From the NCBI GenBank assembly GCA_030685235.1, contig MU839183.1, positions 1-64,000 on the forward strand: DNA of 64,000 nt, in the 5' to 3' direction. Position numbers and translations under genes: made by a program. The notes beneath the pieces were generated by a model. It searched no databases. It was not told the origin of the DNA and saw only the letters and a list, made by a program, of their open reading frames with translations. Shown here piece after piece: positions 35,793 to 46,559 of the stretch; the first letter of the stretch is position 1, and the number at the start of each line of letters is the position of its first letter. The stretch comes from Copromyces sp. CBS 386.78. Lineage: Eukaryota > Ascomycota > Sordariomycetes > Sordariales > Sordariaceae.

Positions 35793-36050
35793 ATGTCCAC
35801 AAACGCCGTCCGCCCCCGCGAAGTCACCGTCACCTTCCTCTGCGGCCACACCCTCACCAGAGGCAGCGTCTACTCTACTACTACCCAGATATGGCCTCCC
35901 AGCGCCGCCCGCTTGCCTTCGCCGGGTGATGGTGCGGTACCAAACGTTTATCGCAGCTCTGCGTCTCTTCCGTGCAAGTCTTGTAGAGACAACCGGATTT
36001 GGGTGTGGGATCGGTTTAGAAGGGTGTGGGTTAAGAATGATAAGAAGTAG
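35793..36050 (+). CDS. 85-residue Cys/His protein, unknown function
   Basis: The frame starts at an ATG in good context (GCAAAAATGTCC) and ends at TAG. The product contains FLCGHTLTRGSVYS near the N-terminus and LPCKSCRDNRIWVWD near the C-terminus, so two Cys/His pairs (CxH and CxxC) could bind one zinc. The C-terminal WVWDRFRRVWVKNDKK is aromatic and basic. Codon use at the 5' end is C-ending and expressed-like. An upstream leader with promoter signals supports a gene. Family not recognised; the CGHTL...CxxC layout recalls small fungal zinc-ribbon-like proteins, but this is only a resemblance. Confidence 0.6.
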   Translation: MSTNAVRPREVTVTFLCGHTLTRGSVYSTTTQIWPPSAARLPSPGDGAVPNVYRSSASLPCKSCRDNRIWVWDRFRRVWVKNDKK

Positions 36051-36933
36051 TGGTGAGGGGTAGGGAACATGAAGGTTGGGAAGGTTGGGACGTAGAAGGT
36101 AGGGACATAGAAGGTTGGGACATAGAAGGGTTAGGAAGTAGGGAGGTAGGTACGGTAGCTGACAAAGAGGGTAGGAGTTTCCCACTGAAAAGTGGCTAAT
36201 CGTTGAATTCAAAGGATGACTGGAGAGCCCAATTACGAACACTGTCTGCGGATGTTGCTACCATAGCGGGAACCGGTTGCCACTGGGATTCTGCGCGGTC
36301 TTTACAAACCTCTGCCGTCTCCTCCTTCGTAACTTTTCTCACGGAGTCGGTAGAACTATATTATTGGACATTGTAGCCGGACTGGCCAAGCTCGCCTGGG
36401 GAGTCCATCATTCGGGGGTTGATGGGAACGACGAAGAATGGGATGACTGGAGATTCGAAAGAATGGTCAGCTCAGATCGAGGAGAGCAGTAGGGGACATG
36501 ATCATGATATGAACATCGACTTCGAAACCTCAGCTCATCTTCCTCCCCACCAGCAACACACCGGTCTTCGCGTTCGAGGTGCCCACCAATACCCATCTTC
36601 GACGTTGTTGGCTCGCGTTCAGTACCTGCAAGCCACCACTCTCCAGCTCGGCCCCAAAGGCGGCAGATATACCGGAGTTCGTTAGCCGGTTGATAAGATT
36701 GTATCGCCAAACCCGCCATTGGGGGCCAAGCCAATGGTCCAGCTCCATGTCGAGCGCCACACCCGCGTTGATGAAGGCTGGAATCAAGCATGGGTGATAA
36801 GGCTTCGGTTACGACGGTACCAATTCGCATTCGGTTTTAGAGCGCGGTAACGGTTTGTAGGCAGAGCTTGTCGGTTGATGGTACCTAGGGCAGGCTGTTG
36901 TAACCTGGTGATCGCTTCCAAGAGGGTGGCTCG
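36051..36933. other. Unresolved stretch with frames on both strands
   Basis: A short G-rich repeat (GGTTGGGACATAGAAGG type) lies just after the previous gene at 36,068-36,130. Frames at 36,408-36,830 on the minus strand (with blocks DMELDHWLGPQWRVWRYN and LINRLTNSGISAAFG) and at 36,277-36,492 on the plus strand look partly protein-like. No complete gene model could be built. Confidence 0.35.
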
Positions 36934-37278
36934 GTGGTCAGCAGTGTCGTACAAGGAAAGGTCCGGCTACGCCATAATCACTTGTTTGAGTGGAACCGGT
37001 TGAAACGCCGCTCGGGGATAAGCAATCTGCTAGTTCAAGTACTGGATGCCTACACGCGTGATCAGGGAGCAATGTGGTGTTGGGCCGATTATTTCATGAG
37101 CGGACTGGAGGGAAAAGATGTTGAAACAGGGTATCTATTGGGGAACGAACATGAACAAATGTTGGCTGAAGAAAGAAATTTCTTGAGAAGAGAGCAACGA
37201 GAGCAAGAGAGTCCCGTCGCATTGGGGAAAGGGAAGGAAAGAGCAATGAATTTCAATGTGGGGTTGAGAAAAAACTGA
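36934..37278 (+). CDS. 3' exon of an unrecognised gene
   Basis: The open frame begins at GTG rather than ATG, and a CAGCAG acceptor precedes TGTCGTAC at about 36,942-36,948, so it is best read as a last exon. The product includes LRHNHLFEWNRLKRRSGISN, DAYTRDQGAMWCWADYFM and a charged helical end EEERNFLRREQREQ-like. No domain is recognised. The upstream exon is not resolved. Confidence 0.35.
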   Translation: MVSSVVQGKVRLRHNHLFEWNRLKRRSGISNLLVQVLDAYTRDQGAMWCWADYFMSGLEGKDVETGYLLGNEHEQMLAEERNFLRREQREQESPVALGKGKERAMNFNVGLRKN

Positions 37279-37538
37279 AGACTTCAGAAAGAGAAGGAGC
37301 GTATTGCAGCTCAACGCCAGACGTACGTCTAAAGACAAAGGAAAGAATGACCGACAAAGTCAGAACCGTGCATCCGACATCGGCAATATGGAAGGTATGA
37401 CAACCGAACAAACTGACCAAGGAAAAGGAAGAGAGCCCCAAAAATAACGCTGAAAGAATGATACCTCCGTGTAAAACCATTCCATTTCTATCCTTGTTCG
37501 CCTTTCAAACTCCACCCATCGACAGACAGCTTTTCGCA

Positions 37539-37772
37539 TCAAAGCCCAGCAACATTATAAACCCAATCCTCCAACTCCAACACCGCACTCTCAAACGGCA
37601 TTGCCTCCACCTCTAACTTCTTCAAGTCTAACTCTGACAGTGCGTTCCTCCACTTGCTGGTAAAGGCTTTCCTTGCCAAGGCCTCAACGAACGCAAACCC
37701 CATCAACGAATCAGTCATCGACTTGTTTTGCGTTAAAGAGGAAAAGCGAGCAGACCAAGTAGAGATGTCCAT
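37539..37772 (-). CDS. 77-residue ORF or terminal exon, unknown function
   Basis: It starts at a true ATG and reads MDISTWSARFSS, DSLMGFAFVEALARKAFTSK, ELDLKKLEVEAMPF and VLELEDWVYNVAGL. Composition and codon use look like real protein, mainly helical. Upstream on the same strand lie other protein-like frames (37,711-38,149), so it may be the last exon of a longer gene. No family recognised. Confidence 0.4.
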   Translation of the reverse strand: MDISTWSARFSSLTQNKSMTDSLMGFAFVEALARKAFTSKWRNALSELDLKKLEVEAMPFESAVLELEDWVYNVAGL

Positions 37773-38305
37773 ATCTTGGTGTTGTAGTGTGTGATGGGTG
37801 TGGGTAAGGAGGTGGAAGATGCCGATAGAAGCTATTGTGCCTTTGCTTGGAAAATGTGTTAGTAGGTATCAAGGCTCTATTGGAGTTCTGGTGGTGTGAG
37901 GTGGTTGGAGACTGACATGTTATGCCCAGGAGCACAAAGACAAAACCGAAGCTGATGATTGGGAAATGGAAGACTCCCAAATTTGATTGGGATTCTGTTT
38001 CTTCTTGGTGGTCCTTGGAAGTCATCAAGTTTCGCGGCTGGTAGACGGGGTATTGCTCGAAATGGCACCCGAGAAGGTGAATATCGCTTGTGGAAATCAT
38101 GGCTGTAGAATTTGAAATTGGCGCAAAGGATGAATGGTTGATGGGTCAAACTGCTTTGGGAATGAACGGGGTATCACGAACAACTTGGGTGAATCAGGCA
38201 TATAACAACGGGAAAGCAAAAGACGCGATGAAAGTGGAGATAAGAAGACCAGAGCTCAAATACAACAAAGAGTCGACAACACATGGATATATCATCAACA
38301 ACAAA

Positions 38306-38551
38306 CACTCACCTCCACCTCCAAGGCATCATCTCCCCACCTTCGAATTCGGTATCCAGCTGCCTCACCTCCACTCTACAAGCACTCCAGCACAGTCGTG
38401 CATACCAACGCTCCTCGCGATCGACTGCAAGTCTGCAAGTCTGTAATGAGGTTCTCGCCAATAGTTCCAACCATCCACTGCCAATCTCCGGCACGTTAGG
38501 AGCAAGCCACTTCACCTTGCCGATCGAGCCCCAGCGGGGCCCAGCACACAA
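38306..38551 (-). CDS. Possible exon, unknown gene
   Basis: Open minus-strand frame with blocks KVKWLAPNVPEIGSGWLELL and REERWYARLCWSACRVEVRQ, ending at a perfect GAG|GTGAGT donor near 38,306. No upstream ATG and no downstream exon in matching phase were found, so this stays tentative. Confidence 0.25.
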
Positions 38552-39005
38552 GCGGTACTCAGGCCAATGAAAACTCCAGCGCAGAGACAGCCTGGGCTCG
38601 AGCTAGGATAGACGTAGCAAGATACATGTACGTAGGTACTGGACAATGGTTGGTCAGTTTTCGGGCAGCCAAATTTGCGTGGTTTGCGACCGCAAAAAAC
38701 TCGCATAGTCCATCATTGGGGGGACCCCGCGGATGGAGAATATCGAATCTGACGACAAGCTCATAACAACCTCCCCTCTTTCTGCCTCCCCATATTCTCA
38801 CCCTTCGTTATCAAACAACATGCCCGCCCAAACTTCCCCAAACCTAGTTGCATGTGCGACATTTGAGTGTCTTGTCACTGCTGGGGAGAACGTAGTAGGC
38901 GGACTCTATGGTATTCTCGCTATCCCCTACATGCATGGCGCTATCTCCAGTCACACTGGCTACCTTCAAACGTGTAGTCGATGAATACGTCCCCCATGCG
39001 GCCGA

Positions 39006-39290
39006 TTATCTGAGATACGTCGATGGACAGGTTGTCGTCTTCAACGATGTAGACTTCATGACAGTCTCTGGTACGTTGCGGGTATTTGAGATGGGTCGAG
39101 GCAGTTTCCATGTTCCGAGGTAAGTAAACTTCGTCTGCTCCCTCGCTCGATTGCGGGCATACCTGACCATCTGGAGGGCAAAGTCTTGCACGTTTCTTCC
39201 TTCCAGACAGTTTTGGTAGGTGTAGTGGATGGAGTCGAGCTTGGCAATGACTTGAGCGCGGTCCGCCTCCGGGACCGGGTCTAGCACTAA
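39006..39290 (-). pseudogene. Small host gene broken by the Harbinger insertion (3' part)
   Basis: The minus-strand frame opens at the left edge of the transposon with TTA GTG CTA GAC and reads LVLDPVPEADRAQVIAKL, LDSIHYTYQNCLEGRNVQDF, and further to a TGTCCATCGACG end with a stop at 39006. Codon use is C-ending and gene-like. Across the element, minus-strand bases 56017-56003 supply ATG and four codons (MSSFP) in the same frame; TTA is the duplicated target. Together they make a 99-codon ORF. A GTATGC donor near 39,159 means the true gene may splice and be longer. Function unknown. With the element in place the start codon is 16.7 kb away. Confidence 0.6.
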
Positions 39291-39779
39291 AGGCCTATTC
39301 GTTTCCGCTGTAAGAAGTTAACCAGTTAAGATTTTTGCAGTATTCGGGTCGCAGTAACGATATAACGCATTACTGCCCTACTGCTCCTTTTTGCGTTCGG
39401 CTCAAAAACCTTATTTTTCATATACGCCCTACAACTACCTACAACCACTTATACTTACCCTAAATCTTCGATCTAACTAATTAGAAGGCTAGAATCTTCG
39501 AACTTCTTACTACGTTTTCTTATTGCTAGACTATTCGATTTTAAATAGTAATATAGTATAATACTTTCTCCAATCCTATTTTTTAAGTATATATACCCTA
39601 TATTTATAGCGCTTCACTAAATATATTGGAAAAATTAGTTAATTTACTCAATTTCAAATACCGATCTATTAATAAATACCCTCTATTACCCTAATCGATA
39701 TCTATCTCCTTCTCTTTCTCCTTTTTCCTCTATACCCTTTTATTTTTATTTATTTAGTAATTTTCGTAATAGCGTTTAA

Positions 39780-40860
39780 TAACGACGAAGAGGAGCTTAA
39801 CAAAGAGTTTTAGATATAGTTCTAGGCCGCTGCCTTTGGTATTACTATTACTTTATATATTATTGTATTGTATAACTTCGTACCGTTGAGTAATATCCGA
39901 CCGGTTTTCTATAAAACGATCTATTTTTAAGGTAGGCTGGAGATAAATAGATACTTCAATTTACTAGAAGAGTTCTTCTTTATATAGTTCCGTATAAGTA
40001 GTAAGACTTTTAATACCCTTTATATTTAACTCTCTACTTATAGTAGTTTGGAGGGTAGGTAATATTTTAATGGTAAATAAAGGCTTGCGATCTATTTTAA
40101 TATTTTAATTTAGGGTATAATTATAAGAAAGGCAATATTATACTTTTATTATAGTTTTAATACTATTTATAGGTTAATATATATTTAAATACTATATTAA
40201 ATATTACAATATTAATTTATTAAATATTAAGTAGGACCTTTTATTATATTCTAGGATACCTCTTCCACTTTGCGAAGGCCTTCGTTAAATAGTTAGAATT
40301 AGTAGTCTAATTTAAAATCCGGTAGTCTTTAAAATATTACCCTTATTTTTAAAATTGCCTCAGCGTAGTAGATAGGAAATTATTTGCCGTATATATTATA
40401 ATTAACTAGCTTTTAGCTTGGATTACCCGTAAGGGCTTTATTACTTAGAATATAATAAGTATTATTAATATAAATAGTCGCTTTATATATTTGCGTATTA
40501 GTTAAGAAGGTTCTATTAATAACGTTCGTATTTTCTACGATATTATAAATAACGATTTCTAAATCTTTAACGGCTAGTATTATTTCGGGGACGTTAATTA
40601 TCCTACAATAAAGAGGATACTAGTCCTATATTATAATATTCGATATTATATACCGGAATAGGGTAGCTACGTTTTCTAAATTAAGTAAAAGTTATTTAAT
40701 AAACGCTATAATTCGATTCGTATTAGTATTAAAATTATATAAGGTATATTAGTAAGGAAGTTCCGTATTTATTATTTAGACTAAGAATACGGTATTAAAA
40801 CTTAGAAGGATATTATTTTAATTATTACTAACCTTTATAATTTTATATTTTAATATAAAG
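39780..40860 (+). pseudogene. Harbinger DDE transposase, RIP-inactivated
   Basis: Blocks in order: KYYPYF.NCLSVVD (first catalytic Asp at 40371-40373), AWITRKGFITQN, FIYLRIS.EGSINNVRIFYD, YYFGDVNYP (second Asp at 40590-40592), YYNIRYYIPE, LFNKRYNSIRISIKII, GILVRKFRI, EYGIKT and ITNLYNFI. These align block by block with the Harbinger/HARBI1 transposase family (GSxHDxRV, GDxGY, PYRxxRYHLKE, ELFNxRHSxxRxxIERxFGxLKRRFxIL, ALHNFI). The catalytic Glu is Lys (AAA at 40731-40733), and several stops interrupt the frame. The N-terminal part before about 40,300 is too eroded to read; the start is approximate. Confidence 0.88.
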
Positions 40861-41267
40861 AATTGTAAATTAAGTATAAAAGTGAACGCTAGTATTTTAA
40901 GAAGTTAATTATTATAGTAACCCTTAGTAAAGAAAATAGTTAATTAAATAATTTTAATAATAGTAATTTAATTTAAGGGGAAGTTAACGAAATATATTAA
41001 CTTTATAAGGAAATCGCGAATTCTATATAAGTAGATTAGTAGGAAAAATATAGACTAAGGGGTGGATTAGGTGATAAATAATATATTTAGCCTCCTATCT
41101 TCCTTATAAGGAAGAATAATAGATAAATTATTTAAATAATAGTATATTTACCTTAATTCCGCCTACCCCGTACTAAATAGCGGGAACGATTATTTATTAT
41201 TAATTTTTATTAGCGAGGGATTAATAGTCTTTATTTTTTGCGTTGAAGGTAGTTATAATTAATATGT

Positions 41268-41510
41268 CTTTTCCTTCGAATTAATAACGAACTATTCTTT
41301 ACGTTAAAATAATTATAATTAACGTATCTTCTCCTTCGAATTAATATAAATTTAATAGTAAATTATTCTTTATATTAAAGGTAGTTATAATTAATATATC
41401 TTCTCCTTCGAATCGATATAGGTTTAGAGGCGAGCCGTTCTTTACGTTAAGGTGGTTATAATTAACGTATCTTCTCCTTCGAATTAATATATATTTAATA
41501 GTAAATTAAG
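41268..41510. repeat. 60-72-bp tandem repeat, four copies
   Basis: CCTTCGAA recurs at 41273, 41333, 41405 and 41476. Each unit contains GTTATAATTAAYRTATCTT. It lies in the Harbinger interior. Confidence 0.8.
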
Positions 41511-41639
41511 AACCTATTTAAATATACTTCTATACTAAGAAGGTATAGGTAGGAGAAAGTTGTATCGGTTCTTTATACTATTTACGATTGGGGTTTCCGT
41601 AAAGGTTATTAGTTTTATAATATTATTATACCTTTTTAT

Positions 41640-42150
41640 TAGGGAGAGGTGTTAGGGTTAATATTAATAGATAGCTATATAGTTTATTAATATCCTTACT
41701 CTTTATTAGTCGCTTAGTTTACTATTATATAGAGGATAGGTCGTAAGGGTTTAATAGTAGTAAGTATATTAGATTTATAGTTGATAAATATTAATATAGC
41801 GGTTTAAGGGTCGGTTTTTCTAATAATAGTAATGTTAAAGATATCCGATATATATAATTTAATAATTTACTTTCATTGGGAAGGCTAGTAGTAGAGGGAT
41901 AGTTAACGATACTAATATTTTGGATTGGGCTTATTATTACTATTGGGTTTATTATAATTAATAAATTTACTATTATTGTCGAATACTATTTTAATTAATT
42001 TTAATATTATTAATACTATTAGTAATATTAGTAGTATTGATGTTACTGGTAATATTAGTTTAGTTATCGAGTAGATTAGGGGTTGGCTATTAAATTAGAT
42101 ATTCGGGTTTTTTTTTTTTTTTAAAATTGGGTTTAGATAATAATATTGGA
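41640..42150. repeat. Large direct duplication, copy 1 (copy 2 at about 43,960-44,470)
   Basis: Both copies contain TATCCTTACTCTTTATTAG and then, about 130-180 bp on, TCTAATAATAGTAATRTTAA followed by a TATATATAATTTAATAAT block and a TATTAATACTATTAGTA-type stretch. Each copy is followed by a purine-rich simple repeat. The unit is about 2.3 kb, so the Harbinger centre is partly a diverged tandem duplication. Confidence 0.65.
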
Positions 42151-42189
42151 ACTTATTACTTTTGCTAATAATTATTAATAGATATTCAA

Positions 42190-42640
42190 TTTGATAAATA
42201 GGATGAAAAACGAAGCAAATTATGAAGGGAAAGGGAGGGAATAATGAAAGGAAAGAGGGGAAATAATGAAGGGATAGGGGGGAAATAGTGAAGGGATAGG
42301 GGGAAAATAAGAAGGGGAGAGGGGGGGGAAATAAGAATAGGAGAGAGGGATAGGAATAAAAGGTAAGGGGTTAGAAAATTAGAAAACTAGAAAATTAGAA
42401 AACTAGAAAACTAGAAAATTAGAAAATTAGAAAATTAGAAAACTAATAAACTAATAAATTAGAAAATTAGAAAGGAATAATAAAAGGAAAGGGATTGGAA
42501 AATAAGAAAATTAGAAAATTAGTAAATTAGAAAATTAGTAAATTAGAAAATTAGAAAGGAATGATAAAAGGAAAGGGATTAGAAAACCGGGAAATTAGAA
42601 AATTAGAAAATTGGAAAACCTAGAAATTGGAAAGAGGGTA
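42190..42640. repeat. Purine-rich simple repeats, first tract
   Basis: GGGAAATAATGAAGGGATAG-type units at about 42,215-42,310, then many GAAAATTA / GAAAACTA octamers at 42,370-42,620. Confidence 0.85.
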
Positions 42641-43489
42641 GTAAAGGGGGGTAGTATATGAACGGATTAGTATAATAATAAATTTATTTTAATAATTTCC
42701 TCCTATAGAATTAAATAGCTTAATTTAGTGTTAATATTAATCTCTTTTTCTAATTAGACTTTATTATTCTCGAATAATTATACGGTTAATATTAATCTCT
42801 TCTTCTAATTGGATTTTATTATTTTCGAGCAATTGTACAGTTAGTATTAATCTCCTCTTTTAATTAGATTCTATTATTTTCAAACAGTTATATAATTAAT
42901 ATTAAGGGTAATTATAGTATTGGGTTTCTAGCCCCCTATAGGGGGTTAAATAGGTAATTATTAGTAGTTATAAAAATAATATCCGCTTATATAATATTTA
43001 ACCAATTCTTAAAATACTGGTAATTAAGCCTAATCCTAATTAGAAAGTTATGATATTATTAAATTTAGTTAATAATAAGCGTTAGTCGTTTATCGGCTTA
43101 GTCTAAAGGGTTTAGTAGCTATTGTAGGTGCAATTAATATAAAGATTATTTTAAAATAGAAATTAGTATTTAAAATACTCTTTAATAAATAATCGACTAG
43201 TATATCTAAATCGTACCCGCAACCCCCCGCGGCTCGGATTTTAACCCTCTCGGGCACTATTTACCCGTAAGTAGTAGAACGATATAGTATATTAGGATTC
43301 TATTAGTAGGATTTATATATTTTAAAGGATTTACCGTTAAGTAAATATTATTAGTCGATTAGCTATTTAAAAGGGAAGGAAATAATAGGAATTGGTAATA
43401 GGGGGGGGGAGAGGGATAATTTATAATAATTATCGCTGTTTTATCGTATTTAATATGTTTATATATCGTTAAAGTAGTTTTAGAAGAAT

Positions 43490-43745
43490 TCTAGTTCCAT
43501 AAATTAGAGTAACGAGATTATTTTTATAAAATTATTCTAAATTAGTAAGCTTTAGCTCGACGAATTGGAGTAACGAAATTATTTCTATAAAATTGTTTTA
43601 AATTGGTGAACTTTAGTTCGACGAATTAGAGTAATAAAATTATTTCTATAAAATTATTCTAGACCGGTAAATTTTAGTTCGACGAATTAGAATAGTGAGA
43701 TTATTTCTATAAAATTATTCTAAATCGGTATTCTAGAACCTTTTT
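43490..43745. repeat. ~60-bp tandem repeat, four copies
   Basis: Units share CGACGAATTAGAGTAACGA and TATTTCTATAAAATTATTCT. A shorter GGTATCGGTGGCGGTAGTAC repeat of about 50 bp follows at 43,745-43,870 in three copies. Confidence 0.8.
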
Positions 43746-44669
43746 GGTGTCGGTAGCGGTGGTACTTATAATTATAAAAAAATACTAATTCGGTATCGGT
43801 GGCGGTAGTACTTATAATTATAAAATAATATTAATTCGGTATTGGTGGCGGTAGTACCTATATTCGTAGAATGGGATAGGCAGCTTCGGTATCGGGGAGA
43901 TATAATTTATATTATTTATTACTATATTGCTTATACCCCCTTATACCGCTAAAGTTGAAACTTTAAATAGGAGGGTAATATTCTATTAGGTAATTGAAGT
44001 AGCCGGTATTACGCTTAGTATCCTTACTCTTTATTAGCCCCTAACCTATTACTGTATTGAAGACGGGTTTTAGGTAATATTAAATAATATATATAATTAC
44101 CAATTTAACTTATTATAGTCGACCTTTCTAATAATAGTAATATTAAAGATATTTAATATATATAATTTAATAATTCGCTTTCGTTAGGAAGGTTAATAGT
44201 GAATAATATTAAATATTTTGGGATAGGCTTACTAATATTCGAATTCTACCGTTAAAAGTATTTTATTAATTAGTAGTAATATTCTTAAAGGTAGCGTTTA
44301 CTAATATTATTAATATTATTAGTAGTATTAATAGTATTAATAGTACTAGCGGTACTAGCGGTGCCGAATTGGCTGTCGGGTTAGTTATCAAATTAGTCGC
44401 CAATAATACTAGTCTAATACTTAAATTGGATTTGGATAATAGAATTAGAAGTTACTAGTCTTAATATTATTGTTATCGGCGGGGATATTTTCAAATTTTC
44501 GTTTGAATAAAAAAGGAAGATCGTTCGAATTTGGTTAGAAATTCGTAAAATTATTAAAGGAAATTCGTTGGATTATTAAAATAAATTTATAAAATTGTAG
44601 GAAGAAGTTTGTTGGAAGTTGGAAAGAAGGCCTTTTATCCTTAAGGAAATAGGTTAGTAAAAAAAGGGA

Positions 44670-45010
44670 TACTTATTAGAAATTAGGAAAGGGAAATTAG
44701 AAAAGGGAAATTAGGAAAGGGAAATTAGGAATTAGAAACTAGAAATTAGAAAACTTAGAAAAGGGAAATTAGAAATTAGAAAACCTAGAAAAGGGAAATT
44801 AGAAAGGGGAAATTAGGAAAGGGAGACTAGAAAAGGGAAATTAGGAAAGGGAAACTAGAAATTAGAAATTAGGAATTAAAAAACCTAGAAAACTTAAAAA
44901 ACTTAGAAAACCTAGAAAACCTAGAAAAGGGAAATTAGAAATTTAGAAACCAGAAAACCTAGAAACTAGAAAACCTAGAAACTAGAAACTAGAAAACTAA
45001 AAAAGGGTGA
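44670..45010. repeat. Purine-rich simple repeats, second tract
   Basis: GAAATTAGAAAAGG and AAACCTAGAAA units are repeated throughout. This tract stands in the same position relative to duplication copy 2 as the first tract does to copy 1. Confidence 0.85.
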
Positions 45011-45249
45011 AGGGAGGGTAAGGGGGGATAATAAAAAGGAAAATAAACGATGAAAAGGATTGAAAATTTTATACTCGAACTATATAAAAGGCGAAATAAA
45101 TTTAATAAAGTAAATTGGAAAAGGTTACGGCGACTAGGTTTTTAATTTGCTTAATACTACTATAGTACTAATATTAATCCTTATTATAAGCTTCGATAAG
45201 GATAATTAAAGCTGTAGAAAGGTGGTAGCCTTTGGAAGTAATATTCTTT

Positions 45250-45530
45250 AATAATAAATTAGACTTCACCTCGATAGCCCGGTAGCCTAGCAATAATTTC
45301 GGGAATATTATTATTATTTAGGATATTGAATACGACCGGCCGAAGGCGATAATTTCGCGAATATTACTAGCGTTTGGGCTATTGAATTAGACTTTACTTC
45401 GATAGCCCGGTAGCCCAGCGATAATTTTAGGAATACTAATATCGTTTATTGAACGCAACCGGCCGAAGGCGATGATTTCGGGAATATTACTACCGTTTAT
45501 TAAACGCAACCGGTTGAAGGAGGGTAAGAA
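45250..45530. repeat. ~50-60-bp tandem repeat with GC-richer core
   Basis: GGCCGAAGGCGATRATTTCG and AATATTACTACCGTTTATT recur three to four times, with AGCCCGGTAGCC between some copies. The GC-rich cores are CpG-containing and so RIP-resistant. Confidence 0.7.
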
Positions 45531-46128
45531 ATTCGAAAAGTGGTAATAAAGGTTTAGAATTGTAAAATAAATAGAATTTTTAAAATTCCCCGCTAGAAGG
45601 CTAGCGTAATAGTTAGTAAGTAGTTAGTACGGTTGTAGGTAATTAGTATATAATAAATAAGCATTTTAGACTAATAAATAAACGTTGATAGGCTTAAATA
45701 AAGTATAAATAATGTAGATTAATTAAGGGGTAGCTAGTATATTGGGCTAATTGGGCTAGGCTAGGCTCTAAATTAGAATTTAGAAATTAAATTCTAAAAT
45801 CGAATTTCGATTTCTAAACTTTTTATCGATTTTAATTTGGTCGTTTTCAAAATTTTCTTTAACTTCTACCCTAAATATAGTATAGTAATTTTAATACTAT
45901 TAAATTAATTGTAAATCTATTAGCCGGAAATTGGTAAAGATACCCCTATATTTTATTAGAAAGTTTACTAATAATAATAAATATATTTAGCAATAATCGG
46001 CATTAAGCTTTCCTTTAACGAGTTAATTATATACTTCTATTTAATATTTAGTATGTTGTATTATATTTATTCTTTAATACCCTAATACGATTACGATATT
46101 AATACTTTACCGATATTACCTTCCCCCC

Positions 46129-46362
46129 TATTATAGGGTTAGCCTGTATTACATATACTGGTAACAATAGCTCTCTAAAACTACTATCACCATCAATTAA
46201 TTAACTATAGCCTCCCGCTATAGACCCACTAGGGGTTCATAACTCGAATCCTATAAAAGCCCATCTCCCGAATACACCTCTACACTTCTCTTCCTTTCTT
46301 CTCCTCGTATAATTATATATATTTTTTATTTATACCTAACCTCTCGCCCTCTACCTGTAATA
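46129..46362 (+). repeat. 5' LTR of the nested gypsy
   Basis: 234 bp, with a TATAAAAGCC promoter-like motif near 46,252 and a CT-rich tract after it. It is more heavily mutated than the 3' copy. Confidence 0.93.
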
Positions 46363-46559
46363 GTTAATTACACCTTTTAACTATTACGTTTATAGCGTAA
46401 ACCTATCTTTTATTATAATTATTTTTCGATCGCGCGCGTATAAGGATCGCCTCATTATAAATCGCTAAGCCCAATACCCCCCCCAAATATCGATAATCGT
46501 AATTATAACAATCGCCTAATTAAGACCCCAAACCTCCCTTTACTAATACGTAAGGGAAG

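Noticed and set aside
38935..39119. Plus-strand exon with a perfect GTAAGT donor, opposite the broken host gene
   Set aside because: It reads well (FKRVVDEYVPHAADYL), but both plausible acceptors downstream lead straight to a stop. The minus-strand frame has better codon use and is independently supported by the join across the Harbinger.
39291..39420. Left part of the AT-rich block considered as a separate MITE related to 59,156
   Set aside because: It shares only a 15-bp internal word with that MITE, while its end pairs precisely with the right end at 55,999 and the TAA duplications match.
46235..46250. GGTTCATAACTCGAATCC, resembling a tRNA T-arm/B box
   Set aside because: It is part of the 234-bp LTR and recurs at 53,090 in the other LTR; no cloverleaf can be drawn around it. 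No tRNA or rRNA gene was found in the window.
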